From: Variovorax gracilis
GTDB lineage: Bacteria; Pseudomonadota; Gammaproteobacteria; Burkholderiales; Burkholderiaceae_C
DNA length: 64,000 nt
NCBI RefSeq assembly: GCF_030317115.1
Contig: NZ_JASZYF010000009.1
Coordinates: 124,001-188,000, forward strand
Direction: 5' to 3'
Made by a program: the position numbers and the translations under genes. The notes under the pieces are model-generated. The model did not search any database and had not been told where the DNA came from. It saw only the letters and a list, made by a program, of their open reading frames with translations. Each line of letters opens with the position of its first letter. Position 1 is the first letter of the stretch. Shown in pieces: positions 30,553-40,215 of the stretch.

Positions 30553-32774
30553 ACCTGACCGGCACGGCGATCCCGGCTCCGGTCGGGTCGGCCGATCGCG
30601 CCAACATCCTGGTCGTGGACGACCTGCCCGAGAAGTTGCTCGTGTTCCAGACCGTCCTCGAGGATCTCGGGCAGAACCTCGTGCTGGTGCGTTCGGGCGA
30701 GGAAGCGCTCAGGGAACTGCTGCAGCGGGAGTTCGCGGTCATCCTGCTCGACGTGAACATGCCCGGCATGGACGGCTTCGAGACCGCGGCGCTGATACGA
30801 CAGCATCGCCGCAGCGCCCATACGCCCATCATCTTCATCACCTCCTACGCCGACGAGATGCAGACCGCGCGCGGCTATTCGCTGGGTGCGGTCGACTACA
30901 TGCTGTCGCCGCTGGTGCCGGAAATCCTGCGCAGCAAGGTCGGCGTGTTCGTTTCGCTCTACCTCATGCAGCGCGAGGTGCAACTCCAGGCCGATGCGCG
31001 CGCGGCGATGATGGCCGCCGATGCCGCACGGCGTGTCGCGGAGGAGAGCGACAGGCGCTCCGCCTACCTGGCCCATGCGAGCCGGGCGCTGAGCGTATCG
31101 CTGGAGATCGACGTCGCGGCGGCCCAGTTGGCCGAGTTGCTCGTGCCCGCGGTTGCCGCAGCCGCTGTCGTGCTGCCCTCGGACCCGGACTTCCCGCCGT
31201 GCAAGGCGGTGGTTGCCGCACGGGCGCGTTCGGGCGGTCGGCCGATCGTTTCCAGGACCGACGCGCCGCTCGATGCGCTGCTGGTCGCAACGCTCGGCAA
31301 CGCCATCGAGCATGGAGCGTTCATCGCCCTCGCGCCGGGGATGCTCGGCGCATTGGATGCCGGCTCCCTCGGCATCGGCGGCAGCGCAGTGTCGCTGCCT
31401 CCCATTCGATGGGCGGGCGCGATGCCCTTGATCTTCGGTGGCCGCGTGCTCGGTGCCGTGCTTGTGCTCTCTGGAGATGATCCGGAAGGGCAGGGCGGGG
31501 CCGAAAAGACATTGCTGGAAGAGCTTGCGGTGCGCGCTGCTGCCGCCTTCGAGAACGCGAGGCTCTATGGGGTGCTGCAGCGCGAGATTGCCGAGCGCAA
31601 GGCCGCGCAGGAGGAATTGCAGCAGGCCGACCAGCGAAAGGACGAGTTCCTGGCCATGATGTCCCATGAGCTGCGCAACCCGCTGGCCCCCATCCACACG
31701 GCGGTCGAGGTGATCCGAAGGGTCGCGGCACCGAATCCCAAGGTGTCATGGGCGCTGGACATCGCGAACAGGCAGCTCCAGCAGATGACCCGTCTCATCG
31801 AGGAACTGCTCGACGTCACGCGGATCAGCCAGGGCAAGATCACCCTGAAGCGCGAGTCCATGGACCTCAACAAGGTCATCGCGCAGAGCGTGGAGACCAT
31901 CCAGCCGGCGATCAAGAGCCGGCACCAGACCCTCAGCGTGGCCATCCCGGAGCGGCCGGCCTGGCTGCACGGCGACGCGGCAAGGCTTACACAGGTCATT
32001 GCCAACCTGCTTCACAACGCGTCGAAGTACAGCCCTGAAGGCACGCACATCTTCCTGCGGTCGACCATCGAGGATCGCGAGGTGGTGGTGACGGTGAGCG
32101 ACCAGGGCATCGGCATCGACGACGAACTGCTCCCCCGCATCTTCGACCTGTTCGCACAGGGGAAGCGAGGGCTCGATCGCGCGCAGGGCGGATTGGGTGT
32201 TGGCCTGACTTTGGCGCGGAGGTTGACTGAAATGCATGGCGGTCGCATCGAGGCCACCAGTTTCGGCAAGGACAAGGGCTCGGAGTTCAGGGTGCGGCTC
32301 CCGTGCATCACCCTGGTGCGCCAGGAGGCCAAGGCCGCGCAGCCGCCGGAGGTCACCAGCGAAGGACAGGTTGTTCATCGGGTGCTGGTTGTGGACGACA
32401 ACCACGACGCCGCGCACGCGATCGCGACCGTGCTGGAGATCGACGGCCATACCGTGCTGACCGCATCGGATGGCGAGGAGGCGCTGGAGGCAGTGTCGGT
32501 GCATCGCCCGACGGTCGTGCTCCTCGATATCGGACTGCCCTTGCTGGACGGCTACGAGGTGGCCCGGCGACTGCGCCGCATGCGCGAGACGGAGAACGTG
32601 CTGCTCATCGCGCTCACGGGCTACGGGCAAAAGGAAGACCGGCAAACCGCATTCGACGCCGGCTTCAACCATCACTTCGTCAAGCCCGCGGACGCGACCG
32701 CCTTGCTGAACTGCATCAGGGCGTGGCGCCATTCGCCGGGGGGCGACAGCGCCGATGCGCAAGCCGGCGCCTGA
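30549..32774 (+). CDS. hybrid kinase with N-terminal receiver, central sensor region, HisKA/HATPase and C-terminal receiver
   Basis: 741 residues, soluble. The N-terminal receiver has NILVVDDLPEKLL and phospho-acceptor D68 (ILLDVNMPGMDG). A GAF-like region follows (about 170-345), then HisKA with H373 (MMSHELRNPLAP) and an HATPase domain (NLLHNASKYSPEG, DQGIGIDDELL, GGLGVGLTLARRL). The C-terminal receiver has D660 (LLDIGLPLLDG). Start is GTG 30549, whose GTGA overlaps the TGA of the giant kinase. The two are therefore translationally coupled, and the N-terminal receiver here is a natural acceptor for the giant kinase. The second receiver has the FVKP end usual for this class. Confidence 0.92.
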
Positions 32775-32786
32775 GTCGACGCAAGG

Positions 32787-33035
32787 CTAGCCGGCGTCCT
32801 TCAAGGCCTTCTTGGCCTTGTCGGCCGAGCTCTGCGACCGGTTCTGGTGATAGCCCGACTTGACGTTGTTGACCGTCTTGCCGACGGGTCCGCTCTTCTT
32901 GGCCTCGCTGTCCGCCCGCTTTTCGTCGATCTTGTGCTTGGCGGCGTCGGTGACCTCCGAGGCCGCCTTGCCGACTTGGGCGCCGGCGGTCAGGACGGTG
33001 AGGGAGGCGGCGAGAGCGAACAGGATCTTCTTCAT
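32787..33035 (-). CDS. small exported lysine-rich protein, unknown function
   Basis: 82 residues. MKKILFALAASLTVLTAGAQ is a good Sec signal peptide. The mature part is short, hydrophilic and rich in Lys, Ala and Ser (AAKHKIDEKRADSEAKKSG and SSADKAKKALKDAG), without cysteine. It looks like a small periplasmic stress-type protein, but no family is recognised. It converges with the hybrid kinase gene at a 12-base gap. Confidence 0.75.
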   Translation of the reverse strand: MKKILFALAASLTVLTAGAQVGKAASEVTDAAKHKIDEKRADSEAKKSGPVGKTVNNVKSGYHQNRSQSSADKAKKALKDAG

Positions 33036-33187
33036 CGGGTTTCCAGGTTTTGTGAGGACGGTGCGGATCGTTGCAGCGCTCCGTGAGCCGCCGTGTCAGC
33101 CGTAGCCGCGCGCATCTCGGCCTCCGGGCCGATAGTCCGTGTCAGTTTTCCGGATGCCGCGCGCCTGGCGGGGGCGCGCGGGACGCC

Positions 33188-33580
33188 TCATGCAGCGAAA
33201 GGTGGCACGGCGGGATGCCTGCTCTCCCACTGGGCCTGGTGCTCGATGCAGAACTTCGCCGTCGGCTGCACCATCAGGCGGGCAAACGGAATAGGCTTCT
33301 CGCATTCGTCGCAGAAGCCGTAGCGGCCTTCGCGGAGTCGCTCGCGGGCGTCCTCGATGTTGCGCAGTTCCTCCTGGTCGCGCTGGAGCTGCACGTGGTC
33401 GAGTCCGGCGAGCAAACGCTCGTCGGCATCGTCGACATGGTCCTTGACGTCGCGAGGGCGAGCCTCGGGGGAGGCCACGCCCGCTTCCTTGAGCGAACGC
33501 ACTTCGGCTTGCAGTTCGGCGGCGCGCCGCGACAGCAGGTCGCCGATCTGCTTCAGCTGTTCATCGGACAGACGGGCCAC
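33188..33580 (-). CDS. DksA/TraR-family zinc-finger protein
   Basis: 130 residues. A long N-terminal helical hairpin (LSRRAAELQAEVRSLKE ... HVQLQRDQEELRNIEDARER) is followed by GRYGFCDECEKPIPFARL and AKFCIEH. DksA-family proteins bind the RNA polymerase secondary channel and tune transcription with ppGpp. Here the fourth zinc ligand position is His (C-I-E-H) instead of the usual Cys, giving a C3H set. The coiled-coil tip acidic residues are present (DHVDDADER). It is a paralogue-size protein, shorter than housekeeping DksA. It is flanked by unrelated small genes. Confidence 0.92.
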   Translation of the reverse strand: MARLSDEQLKQIGDLLSRRAAELQAEVRSLKEAGVASPEARPRDVKDHVDDADERLLAGLDHVQLQRDQEELRNIEDARERLREGRYGFCDECEKPIPFARLMVQPTAKFCIEHQAQWESRHPAVPPFAA

Positions 33581-33696
33581 GGGTTGCTCCTTGCGTGCCG
33601 TTCACGGGCACGTCGAGGCCGAAGTTCACACTTGAACGGGAGACGCCACGTCAGCATTCGTCAACGCGGCGGGAAGGATTTCGCGCCGGCGCATGA

Positions 33697-33930
33697 TCAG
33701 GCGCGCAGCAGCGCGTTCAATTGGTCCACGACTTCGGCCCAATCAGCGTCCTCGCTGATTTCCTCACGCAGGAACTGCGCCTGGCCGGTACTCCAGAACG
33801 GTGCATCCGCCAGCCGCAGTTCGTTGCTCAACGGCCTGTGCTGGGCAACGAACTGGTCGATTTCGGCGGACGTGTTGCCGAGCCCGAGCTGAGCGAACAG
33901 ATCCGCGATGGTGTGATTGCCTGAATCCAT
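33697..33930 (-). CDS. DUF2789 protein
   Basis: 77 residues. It has the DUF2789 pattern: HTIADLFAQLGLGNTSAEID, FVAQHRPL, LADAPFWSTGQAQFLREEI, and EDADWAEVVDQLNALLRA. The function is unknown; the family consists of small soluble helical proteins common in beta- and gamma-proteobacteria. It lies 25 bases downstream of another small gene on the same strand. Confidence 0.88.
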   Translation of the reverse strand: MDSGNHTIADLFAQLGLGNTSAEIDQFVAQHRPLSNELRLADAPFWSTGQAQFLREEISEDADWAEVVDQLNALLRA

Positions 33931-33955
33931 GGGGATGCTCCTCGGTTTGCTTCGC

Positions 33956-34165
33956 TCACCAAAAGCGCCAGAACGGGCGCCGACGTGCCGGCGAAGATTC
34001 CAGCGGGGCGCTCAACGTCGATGGAGGGCCAAAGCGACGCCGCACTTCGGTTTCGTGGCGATGGGCGGCTCCTCGCGCATTGCGGTGGCCGCGCAGCGCC
34101 AGCAGGCGAAGCTGGTGTGCGCGATCGAGAAGCTCTTCGTCGGATAGTTCGCCGGGCTCAGTCAT
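33956..34165 (-). CDS. small basic protein, unknown function
   Basis: 69 residues from ATG 34165. The sequence has an acidic start (MTEPGELSDEELLDRAHQLR) followed by an Arg/His-rich part (RGHRNARGAAHRHETEVRRRF) and ends RRRPFWRFW. I recognise no family. The frame is open further upstream, but only this start gives a compact, charged protein and avoids long overlap with the kinase gene. It lies between a DUF2789 gene and a PAS hybrid kinase on the same strand, so it may be in their transcript. Confidence 0.5.
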   Translation of the reverse strand: MTEPGELSDEELLDRAHQLRLLALRGHRNARGAAHRHETEVRRRFGPPSTLSAPLESSPARRRPFWRFW

Positions 34166-34229
34166 GCCGCAATTCTGCACAGGGCAGCGCTTGCAGGCCA
34201 GTGCCGCCTGTCCCGCAGTTGCTTTTTCA

Positions 34230-36236
34230 TCAACCGTCGTGTCGCCGCACAGGATGGGGCTGGCCCAAAAGGGCAATGAGTGCATCCAGGTCGACCGGCT
34301 TGACGACATGATGGTCGAAGCCCGCTTCGCGCGTGCGCAGCCGGTCCTGTGCCTGTCCCCACCCGGTCTGGGCGATCACCACCACGCCGCGGCCCCAATC
34401 GGTGGCCCGGATCCGGCGGCACACCTCGTACCCGTCGAACTTCGGCATTCCCAGATCCAGCAAGGCGACGTCGGGGCGTGTGGCGCTCGCCAGTTCGATG
34501 GCCTGGGCGCCGTCGTATGCGACCTGGACAACGTGACCGAGCGCCTGCAGGGCGTGCGCCAGGCTGTCCGCCGAGTCCTTGAGGTCGTCGGCCACGAGGA
34601 TCCGATACGTGGCGCCTTGGGCGCTGCCGCCTTCGGGGCGCACGTCGGGCACGGCAAGCGTCTCTTCAGGCAAGGCCATGGGCAGGCGGACGAGGAACTC
34701 GCTGCCCTGGCCCGGGCCCTGGCTGCTGGCGCTGATCGTGCCGCCATGCAGTTCGAGCAGGCCTTTCGCGAGAGCCAGGCCGATGCCTTGCCCGCCCTGC
34801 GCGCGGTTCAGCGTGGATTCGACCTGGCCGAACATCTCGAAGATGTGTTCCATGTGCCGGGCTTCGATGCCGATGCCGCTGTCGGTCACCCGCACGACCG
34901 CCTCGTCCCCGTCACGTTCGACGCTCAACGCGATCGACCCCTTGGGCGGCGTGTACTTCGCCGCGTTGATGAGCAGATTCGAGAACACCTGCGCCAGCCG
35001 GATCGCGTCGCCTTCCATGCGAAGCGCCTGGGCCGGCAGCGTGACGTTGAACGAATGCCCGCCCGCGTCGATGAGCGGTTGTGCGATCTCGATGGCCTGC
35101 TCGATGGCCGTGGCGAGGCTCAATGGCTGGATGCGAAGGTGGAGCTGCCCACGGCTGAGTCGTGACGCGTCGAGAAGGTCGTCGAGCAAACGGGCCATCT
35201 GCGTCACTTGCCGATCGATGACGTCGTGGCACCAGTCCGCAGTCTTGCCGGTCGAGCGGGGATGGCGCAGCACGGCGACCGCATTGCGGATCGGCGCGAG
35301 CGGATTGCGCAGTTCGTGCGCCAGCATCGCGATGAAGCGGTCCTTCTTGCGGTCCGCATCCCGCAGCAGGTCTTCGGCACGCTTTCGCTCCGTGATGTCC
35401 ATGGTGACGCCGAAGCTCCGGATCGGACGGCCTTCGGCGTCGTATTCGGCCTGGCCGCGATGCGCCAGCCATGCCTCCGTGCCGTCCGGGCGCACGATCC
35501 GGAACTCGTGCCGGAAAGGACGGCGATGGGCGATCGCTTCCGCGCGCAGTCGCGAGAACGTCTCGCGATCGTCGGGGTGAAGGAGTTCCGTCACGCTTCC
35601 AGGGGTCGGGACGAATTCCTCCCGGCTGACGCCAAAGAGGTCGTAGGTCTGAGCCGACCACCAGAGAACACCGTCCTTGATGTTCATGTCGTAGGCACCC
35701 ATTCGGCCGGCGCTGAGGGCCAGCTCCAGCCTCTCGTGCTCGATGCGCAGGCGCTCCTCGGCCTGCTTGCGCTCGGTGGCGTCGGCCATGATGCTGACCA
35801 GGCGCAGCGCACGGCCGTCGACCGCACGCTCCACGACCAGCCCGCGGCCCGACAGCCAGAGCTGCGTGCCGTCGGGCCTCACGATCCGGTATTCCGCGGC
35901 AAAGGAATCCTGTTCGTCCGCAATTTCGTGATAGCGACGGGCCAGGTAGCGGTCATCGGGATGCAGGGCCGCGGCGTATTCGTCGTTGGGTCCGCCGACC
36001 TGGCCCCGGCCATCGGGGAGGGCGATGCCGAACAGCTCCATGCCCTCGGCGGTCCATCTCCGGGTCATCGTCTGGTAGTCGGTCTCCCAGGAGCCCATGC
36101 GGCCGGCCTTCAGGGCGGAGCGGAAGCGGGCTTCGCTCTCGCGCAGGGCATCCTGTGCCAACGCACGCTCGCCGGCATCGGCGCAGGCCCCGTCATCTTC
36201 CGTTGCAGGGCCGGGGTCGCTGATGCGGTCGTTCAT
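34230..36236 (-). CDS. PAS-domain hybrid histidine kinase with C-terminal receiver
   Basis: 668 residues, soluble. Two PAS domains are visible: one around residues 40-160 (LKAGRMGSWETDYQTMTRRW) and one around 165-290 (LSAGRMGAYDMNIKDGVLWW). HisKA has H307 (MLAHELRNPLAP) and the HATPase domain shows VFSNLLINAAKYTPPKG and GGQGIGLALAKGL. The C-terminal receiver has D594 (LLDLGMPKFDG) and ends with the HHVVKPVD motif of this class. ATG 36236 is chosen by size and lack of similarity upstream; there is no strong ribosome site. It is divergent from the hemerythrin gene at 36425. The PAS ligand is unknown. Confidence 0.9.
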   Translation of the reverse strand: MNDRISDPGPATEDDGACADAGERALAQDALRESEARFRSALKAGRMGSWETDYQTMTRRWTAEGMELFGIALPDGRGQVGGPNDEYAAALHPDDRYLARRYHEIADEQDSFAAEYRIVRPDGTQLWLSGRGLVVERAVDGRALRLVSIMADATERKQAEERLRIEHERLELALSAGRMGAYDMNIKDGVLWWSAQTYDLFGVSREEFVPTPGSVTELLHPDDRETFSRLRAEAIAHRRPFRHEFRIVRPDGTEAWLAHRGQAEYDAEGRPIRSFGVTMDITERKRAEDLLRDADRKKDRFIAMLAHELRNPLAPIRNAVAVLRHPRSTGKTADWCHDVIDRQVTQMARLLDDLLDASRLSRGQLHLRIQPLSLATAIEQAIEIAQPLIDAGGHSFNVTLPAQALRMEGDAIRLAQVFSNLLINAAKYTPPKGSIALSVERDGDEAVVRVTDSGIGIEARHMEHIFEMFGQVESTLNRAQGGQGIGLALAKGLLELHGGTISASSQGPGQGSEFLVRLPMALPEETLAVPDVRPEGGSAQGATYRILVADDLKDSADSLAHALQALGHVVQVAYDGAQAIELASATRPDVALLDLGMPKFDGYEVCRRIRATDWGRGVVVIAQTGWGQAQDRLRTREAGFDHHVVKPVDLDALIALLGQPHPVRRHDG

Positions 36237-36424
36237 GGGGCAGGAGTTGCTTTCATCAAGTCTGAAGCTGCCATCCGAACCCTTGCCGCTCAAGGGGGGA
36301 AACGAGAGCAGCACGGCTGCGTCGGCGGTATCCGGACGCCTCTCGCGCTTGCATCCTACGCGGCGGCTGGCGCCTGCATCCCAGCATCCGTGCACCCAAC
36401 ACACCCAACACAAGGAGTTCCACG

Positions 36425-36916
36425 ATGCCCACCTCCAAGCGCGCCGCGCCTGATGCCTGCAGCCTTCTCGACGCCGATCATCGCAAGGTCAAGAAGATGT
36501 TCGGCGACTACGAGACCCTGACCAAGTCGCGAGCCGCCAGCGCTGCGCAGAAGAAGCGCGAGCTTGCCAACGAAATCTGCATGGAGCTCACGGTCCATGC
36601 GCAGATCGAGGAAGAGATCTTCTACCCCGCGCTGCGCGAGGCGATCAAGGAGACCGATTTGCTTGACGAGGCCGAGGTCGAACACAGCACCGTCAAGGAC
36701 CTGATCTCGCAGCTCGAAGGCGCGACGGATGCGGACGACATGTTCGATGCCAAGGTCAAGGTGCTGGGCGAATACATCGACCATCACGTGAAGGAAGAGC
36801 GCAACGAGATCTTCGTGAAGGCCCGTGCGGCGAAGGGGCTGGATCTGGTCGCGATGCGGGAACGACTGGCCGCGCGCAAGGAAGAGCTGATGGAAGAGAT
36901 GTCGGCGACAGCTTGA
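36425..36916 (+). CDS. hemerythrin HHE-domain protein
   Basis: 163 residues, soluble. The di-iron ligand pattern of cation-binding HHE hemerythrins is clear: LLDADHRKVKKMF, VHAQIEEEIFYP, EVEHSTVKDLI and YIDHHVKEERNEIF. Such proteins bind O2 or act in iron or redox-stress responses. A good AAGGAG site precedes ATG 36425. It is divergent from the PAS hybrid kinase and may be its target. Its tail is a charged helix (LAARKEELMEEMSATA). Confidence 0.93.
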   Translation: MPTSKRAAPDACSLLDADHRKVKKMFGDYETLTKSRAASAAQKKRELANEICMELTVHAQIEEEIFYPALREAIKETDLLDEAEVEHSTVKDLISQLEGATDADDMFDAKVKVLGEYIDHHVKEERNEIFVKARAAKGLDLVAMRERLAARKEELMEEMSATA

Positions 36917-36998
36917 TGCCCTGGGTCTCGAGAACGCCGGGCAGTTGCAGTTGCCATCCTGTGGCAAGCTTCCGGCTTTCATCGGCCAAGGGCTCAGT

Positions 36999-37388
36999 TT
37001 GTCGATTCTTGACGGCATCCGACAGTGGGCGCGCCGCGTCAAGCGAGACGCGGTGACCCTGTGGTTTGCCTGTCGCCACCCGGCCACCGCATGGCTTCCC
37101 AAGGTCATGGCCGCCCTGGTCGTTGCCTATGCATTGAGCCCCATCGATCTCATCCCTGATTTCATTCCTGTGCTCGGGTACGTCGACGACGTGCTCTTGC
37201 TGCCGGTGCTGATCTGGCTGACGATCCGGATGCTTCCGCAACACGTGCTCGAGGACTGCCGCAGCAAGGCCGACCGGTGGCTGCGCGACGGCAACGCGAA
37301 GCCCCGCAGCGGCTGGGGCGCTGCGCTCGTCGTCGCCATCTGGATCGGCGTGACTGCGCTGCTGTGGGCCGTGCTGCGAACGCGCTAG
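36999..37388 (+). CDS. DUF1232 (YkvA-type) membrane protein
   Basis: About 129 residues. The DUF1232 signature is VMAALVVAYALSPIDLIPDF followed by IPVLGYVDDVLLLPVLIWL. A C-terminal membrane helix (ALVVAIWIGVTALLWAVL) completes it. The function of the family is unknown. No ATG is present at the start. TTG 36999 has AAGGG five bases before it and gives a typical N-terminus (SILDGIRQWARRVKRD). TTG 36945 is an alternative without a clear ribosome site. Confidence 0.85.
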   Translation: MSILDGIRQWARRVKRDAVTLWFACRHPATAWLPKVMAALVVAYALSPIDLIPDFIPVLGYVDDVLLLPVLIWLTIRMLPQHVLEDCRSKADRWLRDGNAKPRSGWGAALVVAIWIGVTALLWAVLRTR

Positions 37389-37391
37389 CGG

Positions 37392-38666
37392 CTACGACCC
37401 GCCGGCCTTCGTGCTTCGGTCCGCATCCGCGATCCGCTTGCGCTGGACGACGTTGTTGCGCAACGCGTCTTCGGGATGGGCGAAGGTGACCTTGCCATTC
37501 TTCACCGTGCCCACCACCAGCATGTTCGCGGAAAGGGCTTCCCGGTCGTCGCGGAAAGAGTTGTCGTACGTGGTGACCACGCCGTAGTACGCGCGCTTGG
37601 GCTGCTCCAGCGCCTGCTTGATGTGCTGGCCGTCGAGTTTGTCGCCAGGCAGGCTGAGCACCGCATGGGCGAGGAGGTAGGTCGCGTCGTAGGCCTGCGC
37701 CGCCGCCATCGGCACGGGAATGCTGGCTGCATTGAACTTCCGCGCGTAGTTCGAGAGGAAGGTGGCTCTCCGCTCGTTGGTTGGCTCGGCCACAAAGCTC
37801 AAGGCCATCAATGACCCCTCGGCCGCATCCTTCGAACCACCGATGAAAAGCGGGAACGAAAGGGCCCATGCCCCGACCTGCGGCACCTTCCAGCCGAGCG
37901 CATGACGACCGTTGGCGACGACGGCATTCTGCGGTGCGATCGTGTAGATGAAGAGAACGTTGGCACCAGCGTTGCGCGCCTCCTTCAACTGCTCCGTGAC
38001 GTCCTGGACGCCAAGGTCGAAGCGACCGACGTAGACGGCCTTGAGGTTCTTTTTCTCCAGCGCCTTCTGCACGTCCTTCAGGCCGGCTTCGCCGTAGCCG
38101 GTGTTGTCCGCAAAGATCGCGACCTTCGTCAGCTTGCGCGCAACGATCTCTTCCACCATGAAGGGCGCCTGGATGGCATCGGCCGGCGCATTGCGGAAGA
38201 TGTAGCTTTGCGCCGGCGGAAACCTGGTGGTCACGGGCGTGCCGGTCGTGCAGGGCACGAGCAGCGGCACCTGGTTTGCCTGAAAGACCTCGATCGACTT
38301 CATCGCGACGCCCGTGTTGCAGAAACCGATCGTCGCGATGACCTTTTCCTTGACGAGCTCTTGCGACAGTTTCAGTCCCAGGTCGGGGTTGGCCTGGTCG
38401 TCCTTGATCACGAGTTCCAGGGGGCGCCCGAGATAGCCGCCGAATGAGTTGATTTCGTCGATGGCGAGCTTGACCCCGTTGAGCATGGGCAGCCCGAAAT
38501 CGGATGACGGGCCCGTCAGAGGGCCGATGAGCCCGATCTTGAGGGTGCCGGCCGGAGTTGCCGAAGGGGGCGCCGTGACTGATGCGGAGAGAGATGCGGG
38601 CGCGGCTTGAGCGAGTGCGCCGCTTGCCGCGATCAGGGCGGCAAGGAAGAACATGATCTTTGTCAT
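37392..38666 (-). CDS. Liv-type (branched-chain amino acid family) ABC substrate-binding protein
   Basis: 424 residues with a Sec signal peptide (TKIMFFLAALIAASGALAQA). The mature part has the LivJ-like pattern: LKIGLIGPLTGPSSDFG, GVKLAIDEINSFGGYLG, VIATIGFCNTGVAMKSIEVF, and VAIFADNTGYGEAGLKDVQ. This family binds amino acids, aromatic acids or other small solutes. No membrane or ATPase genes are adjacent, so it works with a transporter elsewhere or as an orphan sensor. ATG 38666 is chosen for the signal peptide. It converges with the DUF1232 gene, whose stop is three bases away. Confidence 0.92.
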   Translation of the reverse strand: MTKIMFFLAALIAASGALAQAAPASLSASVTAPPSATPAGTLKIGLIGPLTGPSSDFGLPMLNGVKLAIDEINSFGGYLGRPLELVIKDDQANPDLGLKLSQELVKEKVIATIGFCNTGVAMKSIEVFQANQVPLLVPCTTGTPVTTRFPPAQSYIFRNAPADAIQAPFMVEEIVARKLTKVAIFADNTGYGEAGLKDVQKALEKKNLKAVYVGRFDLGVQDVTEQLKEARNAGANVLFIYTIAPQNAVVANGRHALGWKVPQVGAWALSFPLFIGGSKDAAEGSLMALSFVAEPTNERRATFLSNYARKFNAASIPVPMAAAQAYDATYLLAHAVLSLPGDKLDGQHIKQALEQPKRAYYGVVTTYDNSFRDDREALSANMLVVGTVKNGKVTFAHPEDALRNNVVQRKRIADADRSTKAGGS

Positions 38667-38877
38667 GGTGGGTCGGACCTTTTTTTTGGGGAGCGGATGC
38701 GTTGAAGGCGCGCGCATCGTCATCGTCGCGGTCATGTCTACGGACCCGTATATATCCTTAGGGCCTCCCCGGATCCTCGGCTTTTCGTGCAAAAGTTTGC
38801 AGTTCGGGGGCTTTCAGTGCAGTTGCAGCCGGCGGGCCGCGCAGGGAATCAACAGAAACCAAAGTATTCAGTTTCAA

Positions 38878-38883
38878 TATAAT
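38878..38883 (+). promoter_or_regulatory. possible -10 element (TATAAT) for the small membrane protein gene
   Basis: An exact TATAAT lies in a locally AT-rich patch 27 bases before ATG 38910, which would give a leader of about 20 bases. No good -35 hexamer is visible at 16-18 bases spacing, so a second factor would be needed. The assignment rests on position and the perfect hexamer only. Confidence 0.3.
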
Positions 38884-38909
38884 TGCTCGTTCCTGCACGG
38901 AGCGAAAGC

Positions 38910-39266
38910 ATGAGAGCACTGACATCCATCCTGGTAGGCATCACGCTTTTTGTCGGCTGTCTTGCCGCATGGTGGTTCTTGTGGCCGGTCTGGAAAGTCG
39001 AGGCCCATGTCCGGCAGCAACTTCCCACGAGTTTTGCCACCTTCTCCGGCGTGAAGTACAACCGGGCGACCGGCGCGGGTTGCGGGTATGTCAACGCCGG
39101 TAACAGCCAGGGCGTGCTCCACGGGACGACGCATTTCATCCTGCTACCCGACGGCAGCTTGAAATTCGACCCCTCCGATCGCGTGGCAGGCACCACGCTT
39201 CAGCAACTGGAAGCGATCCGGAAGCATTCCGACTATCTGGCACTGGTCTACGCGCGCTGCGCTTGA
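38910..39266 (+). CDS. small membrane-anchored protein, unknown function
   Basis: 118 residues. The N-terminal helix (SILVGITLFVGCLAAWWFLW) is a membrane anchor or uncleaved signal. The rest is a small soluble domain facing the periplasm, with FSGVKYNRATGAGCGYVNAGNSQG and HFILLPDGSLKFDP. It contains Cys residues at GAGCGY and at the C-terminus (YARCA) that could form a disulfide. I recognise no family. GGAG before ATG 38910 supports the start; the frame is open 27 bases further upstream. Confidence 0.7.
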   Translation: MRALTSILVGITLFVGCLAAWWFLWPVWKVEAHVRQQLPTSFATFSGVKYNRATGAGCGYVNAGNSQGVLHGTTHFILLPDGSLKFDPSDRVAGTTLQQLEAIRKHSDYLALVYARCA

Positions 39267-39438
39267 GGTACGCACGGCCGTTGGGTCGGCGGCCTACTTC
39301 AATGAGCGGGCGCGGCCGACCGAAGCCGTTGAACGCCCGACCGACATTGCGTGATCTCCAGGAAAGGTCGGCAATGACCGAATACAGAAACAACGCTGCG
39401 GGGACGAATCGCAGCACAGGTTATAGGCTGGGCTCGCC

Positions 39439-40209
39439 ATGAGCACCGCCGCTTGGCCGAGACAACTGTGGATCGTGCGGCATGGGCAGAGCGCAGGCAA
39501 TGTGGCGCGCGACGCGGCGGAGTCCGGCGGCCTGGCCGTCATCGATCTGGCCTGGCGGGACATCGATGTTCCGCTGTCGGAGCTTGGCATCCGGCAGTCC
39601 ATTGCCTTGGGGGACTGGTTCGCCGGCCTCCCGCCGCGCGACCAGCCCGAGGTGATTCTTTGCTCGCCGTACGAGCGCGCGCGCCAGACGGCGCATCTGG
39701 TCGCCGAACGCGCGCGCATGACAGAACCGGCCGCCACACTGCGTCTCGACGAGCGGCTTCGCGAGAAGGAGTTCGGCATCCTCGACCGCCTCACCAAGTT
39801 CGGCATCCAACAGAAGCATCCGGAGCTGAACGAGCAACGACTGCATGTCGGCAAGTTCTATTTCAGGCCACCCGGGGGAGAAAGCTGGTGCGACGTGATC
39901 CTCCGGTTGCGCAGTCTCATCGAGATGATCACGCGCGAGTATTCGCAGCGGCGTGTGCTGGTGGTTGCGCACCAGGTGATCGTGAACTGCATGCGCTATT
40001 TGCTGGAGCACCTGGACGAGAAGCAGATTCTCGAGATCGACCGCCAGGGCGACGTGCCCAACTGCGCCATCACCTCCTACCGCGCCGTGCGCAGCCATGA
40101 CGACGACGATGTGCTGCAACTGGACCTGGTCAACTTCCTTGCACCGCTGCGCGAAGCGGCCACGCCGGTGACCACCGCGCCGGATGTGCCGTCGGCGGCA
40201 AAGCCCTGA
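39439..40209 (+). CDS. histidine phosphatase (phosphoglycerate mutase-like) family protein
   Basis: 256 residues, soluble. The catalytic RHG motif is WIVRHGQSAGN near residue 14, with the second Arg/Glu region in SPYERARQTA and LREKEFGI, and the second histidine in VLVVAHQVIVN. The branch is shared by phosphatases and mutases acting on sugar phosphates or nucleotides; the substrate cannot be told. It is followed closely by the NAD(P)HX dehydratase gene, so the two probably form an operon. Confidence 0.9.
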   Translation: MSTAAWPRQLWIVRHGQSAGNVARDAAESGGLAVIDLAWRDIDVPLSELGIRQSIALGDWFAGLPPRDQPEVILCSPYERARQTAHLVAERARMTEPAATLRLDERLREKEFGILDRLTKFGIQQKHPELNEQRLHVGKFYFRPPGGESWCDVILRLRSLIEMITREYSQRRVLVVAHQVIVNCMRYLLEHLDEKQILEIDRQGDVPNCAITSYRAVRSHDDDDVLQLDLVNFLAPLREAATPVTTAPDVPSAAKP

Positions 40210-40215
40210 TTGGCA

